DNA of 47,939 nucleotides from Oscillospiraceae bacterium. GTDB taxonomy: Bacteria > Bacillota_A > Clostridia > Oscillospirales > Oscillospiraceae. The notes beneath the pieces are model-generated. The model made no database searches and was not told the origin of the DNA. It saw only the letters and a program-made list of their open reading frames with translations. This document shows, in pieces, positions 41,764 to 47,939 of the stretch (position 1 is its first letter; every line of letters begins with the position of its first letter). Position numbers and translations under genes: made by a program. Where the stretch lies: NCBI GenBank assembly GCA_021771675.1, contig JAETOP010000015.1, forward strand, positions 1-47,939. Reading direction: 5' to 3'.

Positions 41764-42120
41764 TTAGTTCAGAGCGGCCTTTGCCTTTTCCACAACGGCG
41801 GCGAAGGCGGCGGAATCGTGAATGGCCATCTCGGACAGGCTCTTCCGGTTCATGGTGATGCCGGCCTTGTGAATGCCGTTCATGAAGGTGGAGTAGTTCA
41901 TGCCGTAGGGAGCCACGGCAGCGCTCAGACGGGCAATCCACATGGTGCGGAAGGTGCGCTTCTTCATCTTGCGGCCCGCAAAGGCGTAGTTGCCGGACTT
42001 CATCACGGCCTGCTTGGCCATCTTGAAGTGCTTGGACTTGGAACCCCAGTAGCCCTTAGCCAGCTTCAGGGTAGCGTTTCTTCTCTTGCGCGTCATCATT
42101 GCGCCTTTAACTCTTGCCAT
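41764..42120 (-). CDS. rplT: 50S ribosomal protein L20
   Basis: 118 residues, exact family length. MARVKGAMMTRKRRNATLKL, then AKGYWGSKSKHFKMAKQAVM and YAFAGRKMKKRTFRTMWIAR leave no doubt. L20 binds 23S rRNA early in assembly and, in Bacillota, represses its own operon by binding the leader RNA. Third gene of the operon, 18 bases after rpmI. Confidence 0.98.
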   Translation of the reverse strand: MARVKGAMMTRKRRNATLKLAKGYWGSKSKHFKMAKQAVMKSGNYAFAGRKMKKRTFRTMWIARLSAAVAPYGMNYSTFMNGIHKAGITMNRKSLSEMAIHDSAAFAAVVEKAKAALN

Positions 42121-42138
42121 TTCTGTATCCTCCTATCC

Positions 42139-42336
42139 TTATTTGTACGGAATCATCTTCTTGATGGCATCCACATTGGTCACATCGGCGTATGTGGTGG
42201 AGCGAAGATGACGGGTACGCTTGGTGGTCTTCTTGGTGAGGATATGGCTCTTGAAAGCGTGTGCTCTCTTCACCTTACCGGTTTTGGTCAGGTTGAATCT
42301 CTTCTTTGCACCGCTATGGGTTTTCAGCTTGGGCAT
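42139..42336 (-). CDS. rpmI: 50S ribosomal protein L35
   Basis: 65 residues, exact family length: [20 protein letters not shown] then [20 protein letters not shown]. It lies between infC and rplT, the conserved order. GGAGAACC upstream serves as ribosome binding site. Confidence 0.98.
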   Translation of the reverse strand: MPKLKTHSGAKKRFNLTKTGKVKRAHAFKSHILTKKTTKRTRHLRSTTYADVTNVDAIKKMIPYK

Positions 42337-42371
42337 AGGTGGTTCTCCTTCCGTATCTTTAGAATAATGTT

Positions 42372-42890
42372 TTATTTGCTATTTTTGGGGGCAAGGAACA
42401 TCGCCATGAAGCGACCCTCCAGCTTGGGATTTTTCTCCATGGAGGCAATCTCGGTGCAGGCGGCGGCAAAGTCAACCAGGAGCTTCTCGCCCAGGTTGGT
42501 GTGGGCCATTTCACGGCCGCGGAAGCGGACGCTGACCTTTACCCGGTTGCCATCCTGAAGGAATTTCTGCGCAGCCTTGACCTTGGTATTCAGGTCGTTG
42601 GTGTCGATGCTGGGACTCATGCGGATCTCCTTAACTTCCACCACCCGCTGATTTCTCTTGGCTTCCTTCTCTCGCTTCTTCTGATCGAAGCAGAATTTGG
42701 AATAGTCCATGATCTTGCAGACGGGGGGCACGGCATTGGGGGAGATTTTCACCAGATCCATGCCCTGCTCCTCTGCCATGGCATTGGCCTGGGCGGAAGA
42801 CACGATACCCAGCTGGGCGCCATCGGCGCCGATGAGCCGAATCTCCTTGTCCCGGATTTCCTCATTCAGCTGATGATCTAATTTTGCGAT
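42372..42890 (-). CDS. infC: Translation initiation factor IF-3, with ATC start codon
   Basis: 172 residues. [52 protein letters not shown], and the C-terminal domain ([19 protein letters not shown]) are unmistakable IF-3. The frame extends upstream to 42983, but that part crosses the leader terminator and the ribosome binding site. The consensus site GGAGGTG (plus 42897-42903) is followed after six bases by ATC at 42890, with no ATG, GTG or TTG at correct spacing. A rare start codon is the rule for infC (ATT in E. coli): IF-3 rejects non-AUG starts and so limits its own synthesis. It keeps ribosomal subunits apart and checks start codons. Confidence 0.93.
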   Translation of the reverse strand: MAKLDHQLNEEIRDKEIRLIGADGAQLGIVSSAQANAMAEEQGMDLVKISPNAVPPVCKIMDYSKFCFDQKKREKEAKRNQRVVEVKEIRMSPSIDTNDLNTKVKAAQKFLQDGNRVKVSVRFRGREMAHTNLGEKLLVDFAAACTEIASMEKNPKLEGRFMAMFLAPKNSK

Positions 42891-43034
42891 GGTAAGCACC
42901 TCCAAATAAACAACAAAAAAACGGACGCCAAAGCATCCGCACACATTTCCCCCGAGAGACGGGAAGAAAGGAAAGTGTATCAACCGTTTTGCTTTCTGCT
43001 TACGGTGAGGCGGATGTTCAGCCTTCTTGATTAC
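42891..43034 (-). ncRNA. infC leader with attenuator (L20-leader type)
   Basis: Between the promoter and infC. Minus strand CGGATGC-TTTG-GCGTCCG (plus 42922-42939) followed by seven T is an intrinsic terminator. An earlier CATCCGC (plus 43010-43016) is complementary to its left arm GCGGATG (plus 42934-42940), giving an alternative antiterminator. This matches the L20-controlled leaders known for this operon in Bacillota; binding by L20 is inferred from that knowledge. Confidence 0.7.
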
Positions 43035-43040
43035 CCGCCT

Positions 43041-43069
43041 ATTCTAGCACAGCGCCACGCCGGTGTCAA
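43041..43069 (-). promoter_or_regulatory. Promoter of infC-rpmI-rplT
   Basis: On the minus strand, perfect TTGACA (plus 43064-43069), 17-base spacer, TAGAAT (plus 43041-43046). A strong housekeeping promoter, as expected for ribosomal genes. Confidence 0.85.
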
Positions 43070-43118
43070 GATTTTTTTTGAAAAAGAAAGCTCGCCGATG
43101 AATTCACCGCACTCTCCG

Positions 43119-43361
43119 TAGGGACGGGTCTTGACCCGCCCGAAAGGTAATGGGTTCAGGATACCTTTTTAACCGACTGCTATGAAGGCCATCACATATC
43201 GCCATTCCTCATCAGTCACCCGAATCGGTTCCGAAGAGCCGATTCGGGCGACAGCTTCCCCTCGGGGGAAGCCTTGGGCGCTGCCGCGCCAGTGGAACCA
43301 ACGGGGTAGTCAAAAGCCGTTCCCAAGCGGGCGAGTCAAGACTCGCCCCTACGGGGGCGTA
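43119..43361. repeat. MITE-like palindromic element with 25-bp terminal inverted repeats
   Basis: The left end (GTAGGGACGGGTCTTGACCC) and right end (GGGCGAGTCAAGACTCGCCC plus CTAC) are inverted copies matching at about 21 of 25 bases, and each is itself a small hairpin. The interior has two more hairpins: CCGAATCGG/CCGATTCGG (about 43220-43248) and GCTTCCCC/GGGGAAGC (about 43253-43271). No coding capacity. A non-autonomous mobile repeat is the best reading; it lies between the ribosomal promoter and the sugar transporter. Confidence 0.6.
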
Positions 43362-43441
43362 CGCGTAGGACAAATTCCTAACTCCTAATTATCTTGTATC
43401 TCATATCTTATATCTATCGTGGGCGGGTGGAAACTAGAAAA

Positions 43442-43455
43442 TGGAATCGTTTCAA
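43442..43455 (+). promoter_or_regulatory. Upstream LacI-type operator (O1)
   Basis: TGGAATCGTTTCAA, 12 of 14 positions identical to the perfect palindrome at 43591. Its centre is 149 bp from that of O2, a distance compatible with repressor looping. Confidence 0.55.
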
Positions 43456-43546
43456 TCGATGGAACATTTTGTTCGGCCAACTTTTACAAATTTGCAATCG
43501 TATAATTGTAAATTATGCAGAACTTTTGATTTCCATAATTTTATGA

Positions 43547-43574
43547 TTGATTTTTTGATTTTATCCTGTACACT
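43547..43574 (+). promoter_or_regulatory. Candidate promoter of the sugar transporter operon
   Basis: TTGATT (43547-43552), 16-base spacer, TACACT (43569-43574). A TATAAT also occurs at 43500 but with no good -35. The operator at 43591 lies just after the predicted start of transcription. Confidence 0.4.
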
Positions 43575-43590
43575 ATGAGTACGAAACGAC

Positions 43591-43604
43591 TGGAATCGTT
43601 TCCA
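43591..43604 (+). promoter_or_regulatory. LacI-type operator (O2)
   Basis: TGGAATCGTTTCCA: half-sites TGGAA/TTCCA with the central CG typical of LacI-family operators. It lies between the promoter and the binding-protein gene and is the likely site of the repressor encoded at 46760. It departs from the catabolite-repression (cre) consensus at the third position from each end. Confidence 0.65.
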
Positions 43605-43647
43605 ATTATATGTCGGAAAACCGACAAATGAAATGGGAGGAACAAAA

Positions 43648-44925
43648 ATGAAAAAGCTGCTTTCTCTGCTGCTGGCACTGGCTATGGTTCTGTCCATGGC
43701 TGTCTGTGCCGGTACTACCACCGCTCAGGCAGAAGCCGAGGGCTCCGTCTACTACCTGAACTTCAAGCCCGAGCAGGATGAGGCCTGGCAGAAGCTGGCC
43801 GCCGTCTACACCGAGAAGACCGGTGTGCCTGTCACCGTTCTCACCGCCGCTTCCGGCACCTATGAGGCCACTCTGATGGCCGAAATGGGCAAGTCCGAGG
43901 CCCCCACCATGTTCCAGGTCAACGGCCCTGTGGGTCTGGCCAACTGGATCGACTACTGCTACGATCTGTCCGGCTCCGAGCTGTACAGCCACCTGACCAG
44001 CGACGGCTTTGCCCTGAAGCAGGATGACGCCGTTTATGGCATCGCCTACGTCATCGAGTCCTATGGCATCATCGTCAACAAGACCCTGCTGGAGAAGGCC
44101 GGTCACACCGTTGAGGAGATCACCTCCTTCGATACCCTGAAGGCTGTTGCCGAGGACATCACCGCCCACGCTGATGAGTTGGGCTTCGCTGCCTTCACCT
44201 CCGCCGGTATGGACGGCTCCTCCGATTGGCGCTTCAAGACCCATCTGGCCAACCTGCCCATCTACTTCGAGTACCAGGCAGACGGCATCGGCACCACCAC
44301 CGAGATCAAGGGCTCCTTCCTGGACAACTACCGCGCCATCTGGGATCTGTATATCAACAACTCTACCTGCGCTCCTGCTGAGCTGTCCGCCAAGACCGGC
44401 GACGACTCCCGCAACGAGTTCCTGAACAGCCAGGCTGTGTTCTATCAGAACGGTTCCTGGGAGTATGGCAACCTGAACGGCACCTTCACCGACGACGAGC
44501 TGGTGATGATTCCCATCTACATCGGCGCTGGCGACGAGGCCAACCAGGGCCTGTGCACCGGCACCGAGAACTACTGGTGCGTGAACAAGGACGCTGACCA
44601 GGCTGACATCGACGCCACTCTGGCCTTCATGAACTGGTGCGTCACCGAGGGCGCTGAGGCTATGGCCAACGACATGGGCTTTGTCATCCCCTTCGACACC
44701 GCTGTGGAGTCCCCCAACCTGTTCGTCAAGCAGGACGTGGCTTACACCGCCGCCGGCAAGAACCCCGTGTCCTGGAACTTCCCCACCATGCCCTCCGAGG
44801 AGTGGAAGAACGTGGTCGGTTCCGCTCTGACCGCTTACGCCGCTGACCAGACCGACGCCAACTGGGATGCCGTTGTCACCGCTTTCGTGGATGGCTGGGC
44901 TTCTGAGTACGCACTGCTGGGCTAA
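43648..44925 (+). CDS. ABC transporter sugar-binding protein (family 1 type)
   Basis: 425 residues from ATG 43648, with GGGAGG upstream; the ATG at 43633 is before that site. It has a signal peptide (MKKLLSLLLALAMVLSMAVC) in which the only cysteine is in an atypical context (MAVC), with a possible signal-peptidase-I site at AQA-EA. Mature features such as KPEQDEAWQKLAAVYTEKTG, PTMFQVNGPVGLANWIDYCY, VYGIAYVIESYGIIVNKTLL and FLNSQAVFYQNGSWEYG are typical of carbohydrate-binding proteins of the CUT1 class. It works with the two permeases downstream. No ATPase gene is in the operon, so a shared MsmK/UgpC-type ATPase elsewhere is expected. The codons are strongly biased (GCC, CTG, GGC), suggesting high expression. 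Confidence 0.9.
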   Translation: MKKLLSLLLALAMVLSMAVCAGTTTAQAEAEGSVYYLNFKPEQDEAWQKLAAVYTEKTGVPVTVLTAASGTYEATLMAEMGKSEAPTMFQVNGPVGLANWIDYCYDLSGSELYSHLTSDGFALKQDDAVYGIAYVIESYGIIVNKTLLEKAGHTVEEITSFDTLKAVAEDITAHADELGFAAFTSAGMDGSSDWRFKTHLANLPIYFEYQADGIGTTTEIKGSFLDNYRAIWDLYINNSTCAPAELSAKTGDDSRNEFLNSQAVFYQNGSWEYGNLNGTFTDDELVMIPIYIGAGDEANQGLCTGTENYWCVNKDADQADIDATLAFMNWCVTEGAEAMANDMGFVIPFDTAVESPNLFVKQDVAYTAAGKNPVSWNFPTMPSEEWKNVVGSALTAYAADQTDANWDAVVTAFVDGWASEYALLG

Positions 44926-45050
44926 TCGCATCATCATCCGGGGGTGGGCTGCTGCCCACCCCCCATCTTTATAAATATCATTGATGACAAACGGGAAGCC
45001 GCAGGCAATGCGGTTTGCCTTTTGACATCAATAAAAAGGAGGAGTATCCA

Positions 45051-45902
45051 TTGATCAAAGCGACCAAAAAATGGTGGCCCATTTTTGTGCTGCCAACCTT
45101 CCTGGCTTTCGTTATCGGCTTCATTGTCCCCTTCTGTGAAGGCCTGTATCTGTCCTTCTGCAAGTTCACCACCATCAATAAAGCGTCCTGGGTGGGCATC
45201 GGCAATTATGTAAAGGTATTCCAGGATGCCCAGTTCTTTACCTCCCTGAGCTTCACCGCAGTGTTCACCGTGGTGGCCACCATCCTCATCAATGTGCTGG
45301 CCTTTGCCGTGGCCCTGGCGCTGACCAACAACATCAAGGGCACCAATCTGTTTCGGACGGTCTACTTTATGCCCAACCTCATCGGCGGCATCGTTCTGGG
45401 CTACATCTGGAACATCCTGATTAACTGCCTGCTGAGTCTGCTGGGGAAACCACTGCTGGCGCTGAACACCACTGCGGGCTTCTGGGGCATGATTGTTCTG
45501 ATGTGCTGGCAGCAGATCGGCTACATGATGATTATCTACATCGCGGGCCTCCAGTCCATTCCCTCGGACTACATTGAGGCCGCACGGATCGATGGCGCCA
45601 CCGCCTGGCAGATTCTTTACCGGATCAAGATTCCCAATGTGATGCCCTCCATCACCATCTGCATGTTCCTGACGCTGACCAATTCCTTCAAGCTCTTCGA
45701 CCAGAACCTGGCCCTCACCGGCGGCGACCCCAACCACGCCACGGAAATGCTGGCCCTGAATATTTACAATAACTTCTATGCCCGTTCCGGCGCTGCGTGG
45801 AAGGGTATCGGCCAGGCCAAGGCTGTGGTGTTCTGCATCATGGTCATTGCCATTTCCCTGATTCAGCTTCGGGCTACCCGCTCCAAGGAGGTGCAGCAGT
45901 AA
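45051..45902 (+). CDS. Sugar ABC transporter permease (CUT1, MalF/UgpA type)
   Basis: 283 residues from TTG 45051, behind AAGGAGGAG; upstream in-frame codons precede that site. Six hydrophobic segments, and the EAA loop YIEAARIDGATAWQILYRIK with IPNVMPS. It forms a heterodimeric sugar channel with the next gene, overlapping it by one base (TAATG). The substrate is unknown; carbohydrate class inferred from the family. Confidence 0.9.
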   Translation: MIKATKKWWPIFVLPTFLAFVIGFIVPFCEGLYLSFCKFTTINKASWVGIGNYVKVFQDAQFFTSLSFTAVFTVVATILINVLAFAVALALTNNIKGTNLFRTVYFMPNLIGGIVLGYIWNILINCLLSLLGKPLLALNTTAGFWGMIVLMCWQQIGYMMIIYIAGLQSIPSDYIEAARIDGATAWQILYRIKIPNVMPSITICMFLTLTNSFKLFDQNLALTGGDPNHATEMLALNIYNNFYARSGAAWKGIGQAKAVVFCIMVIAISLIQLRATRSKEVQQ

Positions 45903-46744
45903 TGAAAAAGAGAGCCAATCTTGCCAATACCTTTCTGACCATTGTGTTCAGCCTGTTCTGCGTTGCCTGGGTCTATCCTGTGGTGATGATTCTGATGAAC
46001 TCACTGAAAAAGGAGTCCGCCATTTCCACCAACACCATCTTCCAGCTGCCCACTGCCCAAACCTTTGCCGGGCTTTCCAACTATGTGAACGCCGTGGGCG
46101 CCAAGGGATTTGTGAGTGCGTTCCTCACCAGCCTGCTGATTACGCTCACTTCTGTGGCAGCCATTTTGCTTTTCTGCTCCATGTGCGCCTGGTATATTAC
46201 CCGGGTGGAGAACAAGCTGACCAAGGCTGTCTATTATCTGTTCGTTTTCTCCATGGTGGTGCCCTTTCAGATGCTGATGTTCACCCTGGCCTCCACCTCC
46301 GATCAGCTGAAGCTCAACACCCCCTGGAATATCTGGGTGATTTATCTTGGCTTCGGTGCGGGACTGGCGGTGTTTATGTTTGCTGGCTTTATGAAATCCA
46401 TTCCCCTGGAGGTGGAGGAGGCGGCCATGATCGACGGCTGCACCCCGCTGAAAACCTTCTTCACCATCGTGATCCCCATCCTGAAGCCCACCCTGATCTC
46501 CGTGGGCATTCTGGAGACCATGTGGGTGTGGAATGACTATCTGCTGCCCTACCTGGTGCTGGACCGGAAGAAGTATTCCACCGTGCCCATCCTGATTCAG
46601 TATTTCAAGGGCAGCTACGGCAAGGTTGAGATGGGCCCCATTATGGCCTGCATCATGCTCACTGTGCTTCCCATCATCGTGCTGTACCTGTTCTGCCAGA
46701 AGCATATTATTAAGGGCGTGGTGGCCGGTGCCGTCAAGGGCTGA
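45902..46744 (+). CDS. Sugar ABC transporter permease (CUT1, MalG/UgpE type)
   Basis: 280 residues from the ATG overlapping the previous stop. VWNDYLLPYLVLDRKKYSTV and the EAA loop VEEAAMIDGCTPLKTFFTIV with IPILKP mark the MalG-type partner. Six hydrophobic segments. Followed 15 bases later by the LacI-family gene. Confidence 0.92.
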   Translation: MKKRANLANTFLTIVFSLFCVAWVYPVVMILMNSLKKESAISTNTIFQLPTAQTFAGLSNYVNAVGAKGFVSAFLTSLLITLTSVAAILLFCSMCAWYITRVENKLTKAVYYLFVFSMVVPFQMLMFTLASTSDQLKLNTPWNIWVIYLGFGAGLAVFMFAGFMKSIPLEVEEAAMIDGCTPLKTFFTIVIPILKPTLISVGILETMWVWNDYLLPYLVLDRKKYSTVPILIQYFKGSYGKVEMGPIMACIMLTVLPIIVLYLFCQKHIIKGVVAGAVKG

Positions 46745-46759
46745 TCCGGAGAATCGCCT

Positions 46760-47770
46760 ATGACCATCAAAGATCTGGCCGAGCGAACCGGCTATGCGGT
46801 GGGAACCGTGTCCCGGGCGCTGAACGGCCACCCCAATGTCAGTGAAAAAGCCCGGCAGACCATCCTCCAGGCTGCCCAGGAGTGCGGTTTTGAGCTGAAC
46901 ATCAATGCCAAGCAGCTCAAGCAGCGTCACGCCACCTCCATCCTGGTGGTGAAGGGAACCTCCAATGAGCTGTTCGGGGAACTGGTGGAATCGGTGCAGA
47001 CGCTGCTGCGCGGCACCCGATACCCGGTCTTCGTGGACTATCTGGACGAGGATTCCGACGAAGTGACCCGGGCGATTCAGCTCTGCCGGGAGAAAAAGCC
47101 CCTGGGAATTCTGTTCATGGGGGGAAATACCTGCAATTTTCGGGACGATTTTCACAAGATTCAGATTCCCTGCCTGCTGCTGACCAACGACGCCACATCT
47201 CTTGCCTTCCCCAATCTTTCCAGCGTTTGTGTGGATGACCACCAGGCCTGCCGCTGCGCCATGGATTCTCTGATTGCCCTGGGGCATCGGAAAATCGTGG
47301 TGGTGGGGGGCGATCGGGAGACCTCCGAAATCAGCCGCCTGCGCTATGAGGGGTGCCTGGAATCTCTGCGCAACCATGGCATTGCCCACGACGAAACCCA
47401 GGACTACCGGGGCGTGCGCTTTTCCTATGAGGGCGGCTATCAGGCGACCGCCCAGCTGCTGGCCAATGGACGTCAGTTTACGGCGCTGTTTGCCGAATGC
47501 GATGTGATGGCCATTGGGGCAATCCGAGCCCTGCGGGATCACGGGCTCCGGGTGCCGGAGGATGTTTCGGTGATGGGCTATGATGGTCTGCCCTTGGGCT
47601 CCTACATGGTACCAAAGCTTTCCACCATTGCCCAGCCCGTGCAGACGCTGGCCAGGCGCAGTGTGGAAATCCTCACCGCCTGTATTGAGGGCGCTTCCAG
47701 CCGCCACGAAACCGTTCCCTTTACCCTTTTTCAGCGGGAAAGCACCCGCAGGGTGGATACCTCCTTTTAA
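46760..47770 (+). CDS. LacI-family repressor of the sugar operon
   Basis: 336 residues. MTIKDLAERTGYAVGTVSRA, then LNGHPNVSEKARQTIL, is the LacI helix-turn-helix; the hinge lies at INAKQLKQRHA and the sensor domain ends with VPEDVSVMGYDGLPLGSYMV. The gene is the last of the operon it probably controls, so repressor level would rise with the operon (autoregulation). The two TGGAATCGTTTC-type operators before 43648 are the likely targets. GGAGAATCGCC upstream of the ATG gives a weak ribosome binding site. Confidence 0.92.
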   Translation: MTIKDLAERTGYAVGTVSRALNGHPNVSEKARQTILQAAQECGFELNINAKQLKQRHATSILVVKGTSNELFGELVESVQTLLRGTRYPVFVDYLDEDSDEVTRAIQLCREKKPLGILFMGGNTCNFRDDFHKIQIPCLLLTNDATSLAFPNLSSVCVDDHQACRCAMDSLIALGHRKIVVVGGDRETSEISRLRYEGCLESLRNHGIAHDETQDYRGVRFSYEGGYQATAQLLANGRQFTALFAECDVMAIGAIRALRDHGLRVPEDVSVMGYDGLPLGSYMVPKLSTIAQPVQTLARRSVEILTACIEGASSRHETVPFTLFQRESTRRVDTSF

Positions 47771-47775
47771 TTCCT

Positions 47776-47809
47776 CAGGGGCTGTCTCACACGTATGAGA
47801 CAGCCCCTG
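47776..47809 (+). terminator. Long hairpin after the sugar operon
   Basis: A perfect 14-bp stem (47776-47789 with 47796-47809) and 6-base loop, only six bases after the LacI stop codon. No T-run follows, so it is either a terminator of an unusual kind or an mRNA-protecting 3' structure. Confidence 0.5.
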
Positions 47810-47869
47810 AAAACTGCCAGAAACTAATACTAATTCTTGATTAAAATCTTTAATATCAGCTTGGTCTAT

Positions 47870-47939
47870 TGACGCAATACGGCGTTATCGTCACTTGCCA
47901 TACATACAGTATGGCTTGCGTTCCTCTGCCTTGTCTTGC
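47870..47939. repeat. Possible dispersed repeat, cut by window edge
   Basis: AT-rich 47811-47870 leads to TATTGACGCAATACGGCGTT and a hairpin GCCATAC-ATACA-GTATGGC (47897-47915), then CTTGCGTTCCTCTGCCTTGT. No coding signal. The compact palindromes resemble an intergenic repeat; there is no second copy in the window to prove it. Confidence 0.3.

Noticed and set aside
42891..42983. Upstream extension of infC to 42983
   Set aside because: It would translate the leader terminator and the ribosome binding site itself; the conserved protein begins at the ATC.
43591..43604. Catabolite-repression (cre) site for CcpA
   Set aside because: The central CG fits, but the third base from each end (G and C) departs from the cre consensus, and a cognate LacI-family gene lies in the same operon.
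46001..47707. 568-codon minus-strand frame opposite the permease and LacI genes
   Set aside because: No domain, no start signal; the two sense genes are full length and well supported.

Overview
The window looks like a chromosomal segment from an anaerobic, gut-type clostridium of the Bacillota (Oscillospiraceae or a near relative). Four things point there: an infC-rpmI-rplT operon with an L20-type attenuated leader, strong purine-rich ribosome binding sites with frequent GTG/TTG starts, a wealth of peptide-type ABC transporters, and an acyl-CoA dehydrogenase/ETF module. No tRNA, rRNA or CRISPR array was seen. The taxonomic call is an inference from gene content.

Layout. (1) 2-5158: the 3' part of a giant surface protein made of repeated MBG/YDG-type beta modules, with a three-helix membrane tail; the gene runs off the left edge. 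(2) 5159-6680: a small unknown gene, then a graveyard of transposon remnants (an IS3-family end inserted in a terminator loop, and a TA-flanked, internally deleted IS630-family copy inside it). (3) 6690-9213: a CaiB-type CoA-transferase divergent from a PucR-type regulator. (4) 9454-17609: a promoter and structured leader, a CapA-like protein, then a peptide-type ABC importer (binding protein, two permeases, fused double ATPase) and an alpha/beta hydrolase, closed by a terminator. (5) 17619-19007: a MATE exporter. (6) 19324-27985: a LacI regulator divergent from a tight six-gene operon: two 2-hydroxyacyl-CoA dehydratase-like subunits, acyl-CoA dehydrogenase, EtfB, EtfA and an AMP-forming acyl-CoA ligase. 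(7) 28098-38622: a LysR regulator, a second peptide-type ABC importer with its binding protein last, a type-B carboxylesterase and a CocE/NonD-type hydrolase. (8) 39025-43069, minus strand: infC-rpmI-rplT, two GNAT acetyltransferases, an RluA pseudouridine synthase and a frameshifted HAD phosphatase. (9) 43442-47770: a sugar-type ABC importer with its own LacI regulator as the last gene.

How it fits together. The central operon has the same gene order as the fld cluster of amino-acid-fermenting clostridia (dehydratase B, dehydratase C, acyl-CoA dehydrogenase, EtfB, EtfA), and with the CoA-transferase and ligase also recalls the cai-fix carnitine set. It lacks the ATP-dependent activator, and both dehydratase-like subunits have lost the cysteines that normally hold [4Fe-4S] clusters. 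The chemistry is therefore probably not the classical ketyl-radical dehydration. The esterases, hydrolase and two peptide-type importers around it suggest uptake and hydrolysis of an ester- or amide-linked compound whose acid part becomes a CoA thioester; the substrate is unknown.

Scattered through 12-39 kb is a family of roughly 160-bp hairpin repeats (MITE-like, TA-flanked). They sit at gene 3' ends, often overlapping the stop codon. Their apical stems differ in sequence from copy to copy yet stay self-complementary. These repeats and the cysteine-free dehydratase pair are the two most unusual things here.
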